This document shows, in pieces, positions 1 through 10,216 of a stretch of 64,000 nucleotides of DNA (positions are counted from its first letter, which is position 1; each line of letters opens with the position of its first letter). The stretch is from contig NC_134846.1 of NCBI RefSeq assembly GCF_965363235.1, positions 56,967,121 through 57,031,120 of the forward strand, given 5' to 3'. Position numbers and translations under genes: made by a program. This stretch comes from Mytilus galloprovincialis. Its lineage: Eukaryota > Mollusca > Bivalvia > Mytilida > Mytilidae. A model generated the notes under the pieces. That model did not search any database and was not told the DNA's origin. It saw nothing but the letters and a program-made list of their open reading frames with translations.

Positions 1-122
1 TAAGTGTCAATATATTCAAGTAAAATTTTTCGCTTTGTCTCTTGACATAAGGATGTGTCAACCAAGGGGAAAAGCCAATATTCAGAAGCATCGTCGGGTA
101 GACGATCTTTCTTTTCTGCCAT
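1..122 (-). CDS. Partial first exon of an unidentified divergent gene
   Basis: Reading the minus strand from an ATG at 122 gives 40 open codons that run off the left edge of the window. The product begins MAEKKDRLPDDASEYWLF and is followed by a short charged segment (QETKRKILLEYID). I do not recognise the family. The ATG lies 197 bp from the LAMTOR2 start on the opposite strand, an arrangement typical of a shared bidirectional promoter, and this is the main reason for calling it. Forty codons can stay open by chance about one time in seven, so the call is moderate. Confidence 0.45.
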   Translation of the reverse strand, partial: MAEKKDRLPDDASEYWLFPLVDTSLCQETKRKILLEYIDT

Positions 123-319
123 GCTAATTCAATGATGACTGGTTTGTAATAATTAACTACGATAGCTTATTTTCAATTGTACACATTTCTACAAAGAGTA
201 CCAGTCAAAATTTGCGGAAGTTCAGCACAGGTCGTAACCTCAAGAAATTGGCCAATCATTTAGATTGTTACAAAGTGCTTTGGGTCCGAATCATGTGATC
301 TAATTTTTTTTGGTGAAAG
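123..319. promoter_or_regulatory. Candidate bidirectional promoter between LAMTOR2 and a divergent exon
   Basis: This 197-bp interval separates the ATG of LAMTOR2 (plus strand) from the ATG of the divergent exon (minus strand). It must hold the LAMTOR2 5' UTR and probably its promoter. I see no clear TATA box or initiator. The call rests on position only. Confidence 0.35.
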
Positions 320-387
320 ATGTTGAAGCCGAAGGCATTAACTCAAGTTTTGAGTCAGGCAAATACTGGTGGTGTACAAAGCACACT
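320..387 (+). CDS. LAMTOR2: LAMTOR2 exon 1
   Basis: It encodes the N-terminal helix ([18 protein letters not shown]...). It ends within a Leu codon (CT|G) at a GTAAGA donor at 388. Confidence 0.93.
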
Positions 388-3300
388 GTAAGAATATTAT
401 CTAAATATCAAAGTTTATGAATTTAATGATATGCAAAGTATGCTAAAAATGAATGAAAACCATTTAAACAGGTTAAAAAAAAAGAACATGCAAGCAGGCT
501 AGATCATACCTGAGACTACTATAACAGTTATAGTAGTCTCAGATCATACATGAAAGTAATCTCGGACTATAAACATACAATCAGAGACATATAATACAAT
601 GTATCTCTGATGCAATGTATAAAATTAAAATTATTTGTTTGTTTATAAGAGCCTAAAGAAGGTGGTAAAGGGTTATTTTTGTGCAATGTGTTTTGCCATT
701 TTTATTTCCATGCAGCTGTGAATAAGGTTAGTTATTCATTTTTTTTCATGAAATCGTTAAAAAGATCAATGTGCAAGAAACTTTATAAATTGTTCATCAT
801 TGAATTTCAATTTAATTTCTTGTTCTTCCATGTAGAATCCGGGTCCGTTCGCCCTGATTCACATTCGCCATATTACCTGTTCGCCCAGGGTCCATTCGCC
901 CAGATTTTTATTTTTTTCTATTTGTTGTCCAGTCGCATAATGTTAAGTATTTGAACAACATATATGTTAAATTTTGTTAAAAAATTGACAGAATATTTAT
1001 ATTGCCGCAATCATTTTATCATTTTGAAAATTTCACTTTGATTTATAGAGTAGAATACTGGTTGAAATGTATTTCTCTTTATTGATATTTGTTAACAAAA
1101 TAATTGTATTCAGTCAATCATGAATGACTTTTATGTATGCAGTATAACTGAGACTAGTCTCCGAGTATAATAATAAATGAACTTGTAAATCCGTTTCATG
1201 ATTTACAGTTTGTACCTCATTGTGTTTGTTAATTTCAAACTGAATATTTTATCAAAACAAGATGTTTGATTTTTATTAATAATCCACCAAAAGACAAGTA
1301 TCACAATAATCAGTGATCCGAATTATTTGTCATTGAACAATTAACGATTCTAAACAAGCCATAAACTTTTAAATATTTTCCTGTTTCCATAAATTTCAAG
1401 AATATATACCATAGAAATATCTGAATAAGTTTATTCAACTTCAATGCCCTGAATAACAATATTTGTTTAGTAGGGCGAACAGACTTTCTGGGCGAACGTA
1501 CCCAGGGCGAACATGTTATTAGGGCGAACGGTCCCGATACCTTCCATGTAGATACCCCCTTTAAGCCACTCTTATAAATTATAACTATAAAATGAGATTT
1601 ACACTTGTTTGCTAGTTTGTCCACCATTACTATAATCACACAATTTCAGCAACAATTGCATCAGAGTTGAAAAAAGTGACAGACATATTTAATTAAAAAA
1701 GTGATTGTTGCTTGACACCTGAACATATATATGATATATATTGTTCCCAGCTTGACACCAAAAGGTTATTTGGAGACAGAATTTGGCTAAATACTGAAAA
1801 AAAAAAGAAAAAAAAATTTAACCCCAATTAATTTTAAAAGAGAAATTGAACCCCTTGAAGGAAATTTGTTGACAAGACCCATTGGTGGCCTTCAGCTGTT
1901 GTCTGCTCTATGGTCGGGTAGTTGTCTCTTTGACACACTCCCAATTTCCTTTCTCAATTTTATGGAATGTGAATAAAAGTTATAAGATTAGTGCATGGTG
2001 AATGAAAGCTGTCAAATCTTTTGTTATTGATGTCAATAGCATGGTTGTCGATCACCTCTTACATGTCTTAAATCAGTTGCAATATTATTATATTCACCAT
2101 GAAACCAGAGTGATATTACAATAAACAAGAATGTGTCCTAAGTACACGGATGCCCTAATCGCACTATCATTTTCTATGTTCAATGGACCGTGAAATTAGG
2201 TAAAAATCTAATTTGGCATTAGAATTAGAAAGATCATACCATAAAGGGAACATGTGTACTAAGTTTCAAGTTGTTTGGTCTTCAACTTCATCAAAAACTA
2301 TCTTGACCAAAAACTTTAACCTGAAACTCCCACTTTCATTTTCTATGTTCAGTGGACCGTGAAATTGGGGTCAAAACTCTAATTTGGCTGTAAAATTAGA
2401 AAGATCATATCATAAGCCACAAGTGTACTAAGTTTCAAGTTGATTGGACTTCAGCTTCATCAAAAACTACCTCGACCAAAAACTTTAACCTGAAACTCCC
2501 CCTTTCATTTTCTATGTTCAGTGGACCGTGAAATTGTGGCCAAAAGTGTAATTTGGCTTTTAAATAGAAAGATCTTATATCATAAGCAACAAGTGCACTA
2601 AGTTTCAAGTTGATTGGACTTCAGCTTCATCAAAAACTACCTTGACCAAAAACTTTAACCTGAAGTGGGGTGGACGGACGAACAATCGGAAGAACAGACC
2701 AGAAAACATAATGTCACCTACGATACTCTACTATCATAGGTGGGGCATAAAAATGTACTACACAGAATCTCAAAGTTGGGTTTCATATATACACAATGTA
2801 TAGAATGAATTAGATTTATAATTTTTGAAAAACTTGGTAATTTAACTCACTTTACAGGATCAATTGACCTGGTGTCACATGGTATTTTGAACCTCCTGTA
2901 AAGTAAACTTGAGGTCTAAATACCTTAATATTATAAATTGACGCTGGAGTCATAAAACCGCATATTACAGTACAAATTTTCTAAAAAGTGTGTTAAGGTG
3001 TAATCAGATACAAAGTTGCAGGAAACCATATGCTCCTACATCATGTACATGTATATCATGTATTGTTTTATAAAAAGGGTCAATAAAAATGTCAAAACTG
3101 GAACAGGATTAGTATGTATGTATATACATGATATAGGTGTTGCTCTTACCCAATTAGTACATTAAGGCTAAATAGAAATTTTAATGTGCGTATTGTTATG
3201 CGTTTACTTTTCTACATTGGTTAGAGGTATAGGGGGAGGGTTGAGATCTCACAAACATGTTTAACCCCGCCGCATTTTTGCGCCTGTCCCAAGTCAGGAG

Positions 3301-6300
3301 CCTCTGGCCTTTGTTAGTCTTGTATTATTTTAATTTTAGTTTCTTGTGTACAATTTGGAAATTAGTATGGCGTTCATTATCACTGGACTAGTATATATAA
3401 TATTTGTTTAGGGGCCAGCTGAAGGACGCCTCCGGGTGCGGGAATTTCTTGCTACATTGAAGACCTGTTGGTGACCCTCTGCTGTTGTTTTTTATTTGGT
3501 CGGGTTGTTGTCTCTTTGACACATTCCCCATTTCCATTCTCAATTTTATACTTGATAGCTATTAATTTTGATATTAAAAGGACTGCATATTACATGTATT
3601 ACATGCATATACACTTTTATTTTGATGCTGATACTTGTAATTATATAACAAGAGATTTTTTTAATTGATCTATTTTTAGGTTGTTGAACAATGAAGGAGC
3701 CTTATTAGCCTATTCTGGTTATGGTGACAAAGATGCTGCTGTTTCAGCTGCTATAGCTGGTAACATTTGGACAGCCTATCAAAAGAGTGGATCTGCAGCT
3801 TTTAATGATGATAAATTAAAATTAGTTCTGTTGGAATGTGAGGTAAGAAAAGGAAAAAGCATTCAATGATTAGAACTCAATTCCAGAATTTACTTTTAAG
3901 GGTCCTGGGATGGATAAAAGGGGTTCCTGTCTTATTTTTGTAAATTCATAGGAAAATCTAAATCTTGTAACATCCTTCTCATCCCTTTTATGTCAAAATT
4001 GTAGTAAATTTTAATTTTAGATAACAATACCAAATTTTAAGAACTATGTTTGTAACAGGATTTCAATGAAAATCAATATGTACATGCAGGTACAATTTGC
4101 TATTCCAAAATAGATAGATCTTTATTCTCATTTATAACTAAATAACATAGTTACAGAGATGATAATACAAAATGTATATACAATACAACATATTTTGCAT
4201 GTGTGAAATATACATAAATAAATGTAGTTTAACCAGGAGGACAGACTTTCACTGATATATAGTTTTTAAATCTACACAATTTTTCTAGTAAGACAATATT
4301 GACTGTAGTGAATACATTTTTAAATTTAAGAATATTAACATTTGTATAACAATAGTGTGGTAAATATTTTTATCGTTCTTTTTTGAAAAAAGGACAAGAC
4401 ATTTCATTATGGAATTCACCGCCGATGTCAGCAGATTAACAAAGGTGACATAGCCTCTCGGGTCTTTGAACATTTTGCCACTTCCCTGTCTCCACTGGCA
4501 AACGGTGATTGCCACACCTAAATTTACATAGTTTCAGTACATTTTTTAACGATAAAACTGAAATATAATTTTCAAATTTAAGTTCTGTTTTGAATAATTT
4601 ATAACATAGACCTTTTGATGATTTATTTACATTTGCAAACCATTCTTGTTTAAACTGATCTTTTAACTTTTGTTCAATACTTAATACAATCCATTTTTTT
4701 TAGATACAATCTTGATTTTGCCAAATGTTTGACATACCACAATTATCAAAAATACTTTTGATAAATAACAACCATTTGTTTTCAATTCCATACTTATCAT
4801 AATTAATATATATCAACTTATATAACATTGACGAAATCTTGTTATCAAGAAGGTTGCACCAAAATTTTATCATCCGTAATTTAACGTGTAAAGAAATCGG
4901 ATATCTTCCCAATTCCCCGTACACCATAAAATTTGGAGTCGACCTTTTTAACAGTAAAACATGCTTACAAAAACTCAAATGTACTCTTTCCAAAATGTCA
5001 AGATTTTCGTATCCCCAGATTTCGGCCCCATATAAGTGTATAGGTAAAACAGCTTTGTCAAACATATCGAGCTGGCATTCTATAGATAGATGGTTTGATC
5101 TACACTTCTTAATAACACAATACATAGCTCTAGTAGCTTTATCTCTAAGATATTTTCTAGTTGCAAAAAAAGATGCATTTCTAGAGAATATAACACCAAG
5201 GTATTTATAGTTCTTAACAATTTCTATCTCTTCGTTTTTAATATAAAATTTCAGATTATTCTGTGGTCTACCTTTTGAAAATATCATTACCTTTGTCTTA
5301 TTAACATTAATTTTAAGTTTCCAGTTTTCACAATATTGAGAAAAACAGAAGTAATTGCAAATCTGTGCTTGTCTCAGTGAGTAAAATCGAGTCGTCAGCA
5401 TACAATAAGACAAATGTCTTAAAATAAATATCCAGTTCATCTTCTATATCAGATGTAATTAAATGTACAAATGTATACACCTTTTAAATCACTATTTTCT
5501 AAAAATTAATGAAGATCATTTAAGTATAAAGAAAATAATAAAGGAGAAAGATTTTCCCCTTGGCGTACCCCAATATCACTAACAAACATGTCAGATGCTT
5601 CATTATTATGTACAACTCTTGATTTCACATCTTTATACAAATTTTCTACAATTCTGAGAAATTTACCAGTTATCTTATTTAAAACAAGCTTATACAAAAG
5701 TGAGTTTCTTTGAACAAAGTCGAAGGCTTTTTCAAAGTCAACGAATACACAATGTAATTTTTTTCGTTTGACACGTAGCAACTCAAAGAGTGCATACAAT
5801 GAAAAAATATGATCATTAGTAGAGTAGCCCTGTCGGACGCCTGCTTGTTTTTCCTTTAAGATATTAAGTTCATCAACAAACTCCCCTAATCTATCATTAA
5901 GAATAGATGTAAAAATCTTACCAAGGCATGACAATAAAGTAATAGGCCTATAATTTTTTGCGTCTAATTTACATCCTTTGTTCTTGAAAACTGGTATTAT
6001 GTTTCCAATAAGCCAGGCCTCCGGCAGAATACCCGTATTAAAAATAAGATTAAACAAATTAACATATACATCAATCATACTGTCAAATTAATTTCCTGTG
6101 TCACAAACTTTTGGTTGCTTACCATTTATGGAATGCCCTCCATTAATACATTTTGTTTGGATGTAAAAGAAACTATATATTATCAAAAACACTTCAAGCA
6201 TTAATTGCTGGCATCAAAGTTCCTGAAATGTGTCACACATTGCACATGCATGACATGCATAATTGTTTTGTATACATTAGTCTGTCTCACACTAAAATTT

Positions 6301-7676
6301 GCTAACCCTGGCTGACACATCAGTTTTCATATTTTAATGATGAATCACCAATAGCCCTAGAAAGATTGATACAAAATAAATTAACTGAGTTTTCTAACCA
6401 TAACAACTGAACTTACAGTCTAAATCTGTCTCTGGAAGTAAATTAATGTTGATGAGATGGGCATAATTTTAAACACTTTTTGTATAAATTAACAAAACCA
6501 ATGTGAACAAAAGGAAATGAACACAAAAGTCTAAAAGACAACATTTTGCTTTATTTAGTAAATTTTATTTGATTACAGCAGGATTATATAATTCCTGTTT
6601 TTAATTTCGACTTTTTAACAGTTTTCATGCAGAAGTCATTTAGGGTTTTGGTACATGAATGTATATCAAATAGTTAAGCAATGATTTTATAATTTTTATG
6701 CTCAGAACTTTTCAATTTGATTACAGTACAAACTTTTTGTATTTCAGACAGGAAAAGTAGCCATAACAAAAGTTGCAAATTTAATTCTGTGCATGAGTTC
6801 AAAAGAAAATGTTGGATTTGGAATGTTAAAAGCAAAGGTAAGGCATGTATACCTTTCTTTAGGCTGTACATGTGTACTTACAATGTGAAATGATCCTTCC
6901 AATTGGTCAAAAAGAAGAATATGGTTTATTTACTTAAATGTCATAGTTTTACTATAAGTGAGGCCCCTCATGGGGGGTCCTAGTAATCACATAATCACCA
7001 TTTTTTTGCCAATATAATCACATAATCATTAAATATTTGCTTATCTTTAGTAATCAAATAATCATAAACTAAAAATACAGCCCAGGTCATCAAATAATCA
7101 TGAAATATTTGGCTTAATAATCAAATAATCATTAAAAAAACGGCCAAGTAATCACATAATCAAAAACCCCATGAGGGCCCTCATAAGTATAGACTTTCTT
7201 ATAAAAGAAACTCTTCATTTTATCCAAGTCATCATCGGAATGTACTGCTAGTGAAATAGTATCTCTAATTTGATGACAGCTTTTTGATCTGTAGTGGCCT
7301 TAACCATTACAAGGTGTAAACCCCTCTCATTAGAAATTCTGCAATTGTATGGTACTTATTAACTTATTATTCAGTATTTTAAGACCTGTTCAGATGAAAA
7401 TTTATACTAGGTCAGTTCTAAATCACTGCACTAGGGATGGTTGGGTGTAGCAAATTTGAAATATGAAATTTGTCAAGATTAAGACTTTGTAGTGTTAACT
7501 TTGTTTTAGAGGGTTTTCCAGATGAAATTATTCTGATTTCTTTTATGAATCTTAGTTTGTTTATTAAATTGTAGTTAGCATTTTATGAAGTGTTAACATA
7601 ACTGTATATTATCTTTCAGGCAGAAGCATTAGCCCTGTATCTAGAAGAACCTTTATCACAAGTGGCAGCATCCTGA
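320..7676 (+). CDS. LAMTOR2: LAMTOR2 (Ragulator complex subunit, p14/ROBLD3), complete, four exons
   Basis: The spliced exons 320-387, 3680-3842, 6748-6837 and 7620-7676 give 378 nt, or 125 residues plus stop, the same length as human LAMTOR2. All introns are GT-AG. The protein is a roadblock/LC7 fold: [15 protein letters not shown] at the N terminus, [16 protein letters not shown] on the first strands, [14 protein letters not shown] near the end, and a C terminus ending in [10 protein letters not shown]. In animals it pairs with LAMTOR3 inside the Ragulator on late endosomes and lysosomes, where Ragulator anchors Rag GTPases and supports mTORC1 and MAPK signalling. The start is fixed by alignment with the vertebrate N terminus. 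Introns 2 and 3 contain a dead LINE and a MITE, but no exon is damaged. Confidence 0.97.
511..611. repeat. Two short hairpins in LAMTOR2 intron 1
   Basis: At 511-541 there is a perfect inverted repeat with a 15-bp arm (TGAGACTACTATAAC) and a one-base centre. At 580-611 a second, imperfect hairpin has arms starting ATCAGAGACA and ending TCTCTGAT. They are probably remnants of a fold-back MITE. No flanking duplication was found. Confidence 0.5.
835..1540. mobile_element. Motif-array TIR element, GTTCGCCC family, copy 1
   Basis: A 706-bp non-autonomous DNA transposon. It starts GAATCCGGGTCCGTTCGCCC and ends with GGGCGAACGGTCCCGATAC. It is flanked by a perfect 10-bp direct repeat, CTTCCATGTA, at 825-834 and 1541-1550. 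Each inverted end holds several reiterations of the core (G)TTCGCCC at roughly 13-25 bp spacing, pointing inwards from both sides. The interior is AT-rich without a convincing ORF. Two further copies lie at 10599-11330 and 62440-63909. A target duplication of this length suggests a Mutator-like transposase (inference). Confidence 0.85.
1880..1965 (+). repeat. Fragment of a dispersed repeat tail
   Basis: It contains the recurring text TCGGGTAGTTGTCTCTTTGA followed by ACACACTCCC and CTCAATTTTATG. This matches the 3' end of the longer repeat at 3180-3548. Confidence 0.6.
2124..2753 (+). mobile_element. Hairpin-ended tandem-core element, family A (about 169-bp core), copy 1
   Basis: The header ACAAGAATGTGTCC leads into ACGGATGCCC and then three degenerate core units of about 169-173 bp, each with the motif TTTCTATGTTCAGTGGACCG. 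A short (GGACGGACGAAC)-type microsatellite and a 3' hairpin (CTCTACTATCATAGGTGGGG) run into CATAAAAA. The plan resembles bivalve 'pearl' or Helentron-derived non-autonomous elements (family knowledge plus inference). It lies in LAMTOR2 intron 1. Confidence 0.75.
3180..3548 (+). repeat. Dispersed repeat, long copy
   Basis: About 365 bp, nearly identical in inverted orientation to 14398-14762. It starts near AATGTGCGTATTGTTATGCG and ends near CCCCATTTCCATTCTCAATT. Shorter, more diverged pieces occur at 8520-8740, 26765-26845, 33880-34410 and 59690-59850. There is no ORF. Nature unknown, probably a SINE or MITE family. Confidence 0.75.
3680..3842 (+). CDS. LAMTOR2: LAMTOR2 exon 2
   Basis: The acceptor is TATTTTTAG. 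The exon encodes [15 protein letters not shown] through KLVLLECE, the core of the roadblock sheet. The donor is GTAAGA at 3843. Confidence 0.96.
4100..6090 (-). pseudogene. 5'-truncated, broken non-LTR retrotransposon (LINE) reverse transcriptase
   Basis: Minus-strand reading frames at 6078-5506 and 5440-4700 together cover the fingers, palm and post-RT part of a LINE reverse transcriptase. Motifs visible are [41 protein letters not shown] and [20 protein letters not shown]. The YADD catalytic box sits near 5392-5403 and falls at a frame break between the two frames. A conserved 'NKTKVM.FSKG' and 'YKYLGV' segment follows. No endonuclease domain is present, so the 5' end is truncated near 6090. 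The 3' end near 4100 is approximate. It is inserted antisense in LAMTOR2 intron 2 and cannot encode an active protein. Confidence 0.9.
6748..6837 (+). CDS. LAMTOR2: LAMTOR2 exon 3
   Basis: The acceptor is TTTGTATTTCAG. The exon encodes [20 protein letters not shown] and then [10 protein letters not shown]. The donor is GTAAGG at 6838. Confidence 0.95.
6960..7182. mobile_element. Small MITE built of AATCA repeats in LAMTOR2 intron 3
   Basis: Ends GAGGCCCCTCATGGGG and CCCCATGAGGGCCCTC are inverted. They are flanked by a 6-bp direct repeat ATAAGT at 6954-6959 and 7183-7188. The 223-bp body consists almost wholly of degenerate TAATCAAATAATCAT units. No ORF. Confidence 0.7.
7620..7676 (+). CDS. 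LAMTOR2: LAMTOR2 exon 4 with stop codon
   Basis: The acceptor is ATCTTTCAG. It encodes [18 protein letters not shown] followed by TGA at 7674-7676. Confidence 0.96.
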   Translation, partial: AEALALYLEEPLSQVAAS

Positions 7677-7985
7677 CAGTAACAACATGTGGTCATCCAC
7701 CCTTTGCTACTGATCACCATAATGTCACCAGTCTCTCCATGAACTTCATACTTACTGTCATACTAGATGACTACAGTCAAATACTTGTTATATTGCTTAT
7801 TGTTAAGTAAAATTGTGTAAATAATAATCAGAGGGTTTTTTTATTCCTATTCTGGATGACCCATGGTTCACCTTTTAATACCCAGCCTACCTAGCCTACG
7901 AAAGTAGGACAAACTGTGACTTGGATGGAGAGTTGTCTTATTGGCACTCATACTACATTTTCTTTCATCTATTAAAATTCTTTGA

Positions 7986-7991
7986 AATAAA
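7986..7991 (+). terminator. LAMTOR2: Probable LAMTOR2 polyadenylation signal
   Basis: AATAAA about 310 bp after the stop codon, the first canonical signal I see downstream of the stop. Confidence 0.5.
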
Positions 7992-8519
7992 GGGCAATGT
8001 AAATAACACAAAGTTTAGTTGAGCACCAGTTCAACATGTGCAACATGAAAAGATTTAAAGCATTGTACCACTTAGATACAAATATACAAAATAAAATAAA
8101 TTTTGTGTGTCAGAAAATTTATAACTGTTTTAAAAAGGTTTATAAAACTTCCCTATTCAAATCACACTACGGTATATATGAAATATCTCTTCTTGCTGGA
8201 ATCGGCTTGATAAATACTGAAGACCACAACAACAAGAGAAACAAGTATAGAAAGCACTCTTTATCAACATCAAGTGCCTAAAATGTTCATTCTAGAATCA
8301 AACACATGTATAGATTTTTTTCATTGTAGCTGAACAGTGGCCTACAATTGCTTACTGCTACTTCATTTTAACTGGTTGATAGTTCTCATCTGCAATCATA
8401 TCACTTCTTATATTTATACATACCAGATAGGTAACTTTTTACAGAGAAAGAATTGTTAGAATTATGGCATAAATTTATTTGGTATGGCAAAATATGTGGT
8501 AATTATATTGAGTAGAATA

Positions 8520-8740
8520 ACCTAATTCTGGCCTTTGTTATTCTTGTATTTTCTTAATTTTAGATTACAAGTGTGATGTCTATGTTTATTGAACTACTAT
8601 ATATCTTTGTAACGGTCTAGCTGAAGCCACACTGAGGATGTGGGAATTTTTATCGCTGTGTTCACCCTTAGGCTGTTTAATGCTCTTTGGTTGGGTTGTC
8701 TCTTTGACACATTCTCTGTTTCCATTCTCAATTTTAACTA
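8520..8740 (+). repeat. Diverged copy of the 3180-3548 dispersed repeat
   Basis: It shares GGCCTTTGTTA, GAACTACTATATA, the CTGAAG...GTGGGAATTTTT segment and the closing TTGTCTCTTTGACACATTC. About 220 bp, plus orientation. Confidence 0.65.
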
Positions 8741-9435
8741 TCAATTCTCAAAAACTTTTTTGTGGCAATTAAATGCACCTCCATGAAAGAAAAGGAAATA
8801 GGAGGCACTCTAAAGAGTTAACATTTTGATAAAAAGCCAATAAAAGTTCAACAATGTACATTTATATCTGATGATTTTATTTGTTCTTAAATTTACAACC
8901 TTTAAAAGGTTAATCTTGTCATGACAATTAAGAATATAACAGTTCTATGTGTCACAGTGTGGGGATCTGAATAGTTATTATGATATTAAAACAATTAATG
9001 ATATGAAAGAGGTTGGGCATGACCCCAGGGACAAAGCCTATAGTTGACTAGAAAGGTCTGATCAAGGCAATTTAGAAGAAATAGGTGGTCATGCAACGTT
9101 TCCTAAAATCATTTAGTTTACATAGATATCACTGTTTAAGGTCATAAGTCATCTTCCATGGTATAGGACACATTGACTTGAAATTGTACACCCATGTCAT
9201 AACTTTCTATCAAAGGATTGAAAAGTTTATGATGAATACATAAAAATGTCCAAGCAAATCAACTTTTACAACGCAAGGTTTCATGATGGTCGTGATTTGT
9301 GATACAGAGTCTTATAGCTATTCATCTTCATAACAAATATCAAAAGTCAATGACAAAAGACGACAGTATTCAGGATTGGAAGTCTCAAATTGTATGAGAA
9401 CCAATAGAACAAATAATTTTGAAAATAAGACTCAC

Positions 9436-9765
9436 TTTATCAAAACATTACAGATTTTTTCATCAAAACATTATATTTCACTACATCAAAACATGAGATT
9501 TCTACTCAAAACATTATGACTAACTTCATCAAAAACATTACGATTTACTTCACCAAAATATTATGGCTCACTTCATCAAAACATTACAACTCTCTTCATT
9601 CAAACATATTGACTCACCTCATAAAAAACATACGACTTATTTCATCAAAACAATACGACAATTCATCAAAACATTACCACTCACTTCATAAAAATATTAC
9701 CACTAATTTCATCAAAACACATTGCATCACTTCATACAAACATTAAGACTTATTTCATCAAGAAA
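9436..9765. repeat. Degenerate minisatellite (about 22 bp) in the likely 3' UTR of the endonuclease IV gene
   Basis: About 15 imperfect repeats of a unit close to ACTTCATCAAAACATTACG. It lies 260-590 bp downstream of the minus-strand stop codon. A candidate polyadenylation signal on the minus strand (TTTATT on plus) is near 8877-8882, which would put the array inside the 3' UTR. Confidence 0.75.
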
Positions 9766-10028
9766 ACATCTATAGCATGCATACAAATGAATAAATTTAT
9801 ACATGAGTTCATAATCAGGTCATCCAATAAATGAATTTCGTAATTGTGCAAAATAAAAAATACTTTTGTTAAATCTGATCTTTCAGAATATAACATTTAA
9901 CACATTTACAATAAACATGCATTTTAACCCTTTGGTGTATCGCTGATACACATCTGGTATTGTTTAATACTGTAAAGAAAACATATGGCACATTTTAAGA
10001 ATTTGTTTTCCATGTTGGCTTCAATCCA

Positions 10029-10216
10029 TCAGGTATTACACATGGTATACAACATTTCAACTTCCTTAGCATATGAATCATTGTCAGCACAGGGAGTTTC
10101 CAAGATCATTGGAATGTGGTTAAACCTTGGACAGTTCATAATTCGATTAAATCCAGCCTTTCCAATGTGACCTTTCCCAATATTTTCATGACGATCAAGA
10201 TGGCAGCCAAGTTTAC
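10029..10216 (-). CDS. Endonuclease IV exon 7, C-terminal, with stop
   Basis: It encodes [20 protein letters not shown] through ILETP and ends MLYTMCNT then TGA at 10031-10029. It carries zinc ligands D1213, H1215 and E1245. Confidence 0.94.

Noticed and set aside
4839..5210. 123-codon plus-strand ORF
   Set aside because: It is antisense to the LINE reverse transcriptase frame and has no similarity of its own.
8036..8281. 81-codon ORF after LAMTOR2
   Set aside because: It lies just past the likely polyadenylation site, is AT-rich and has no recognisable domain.
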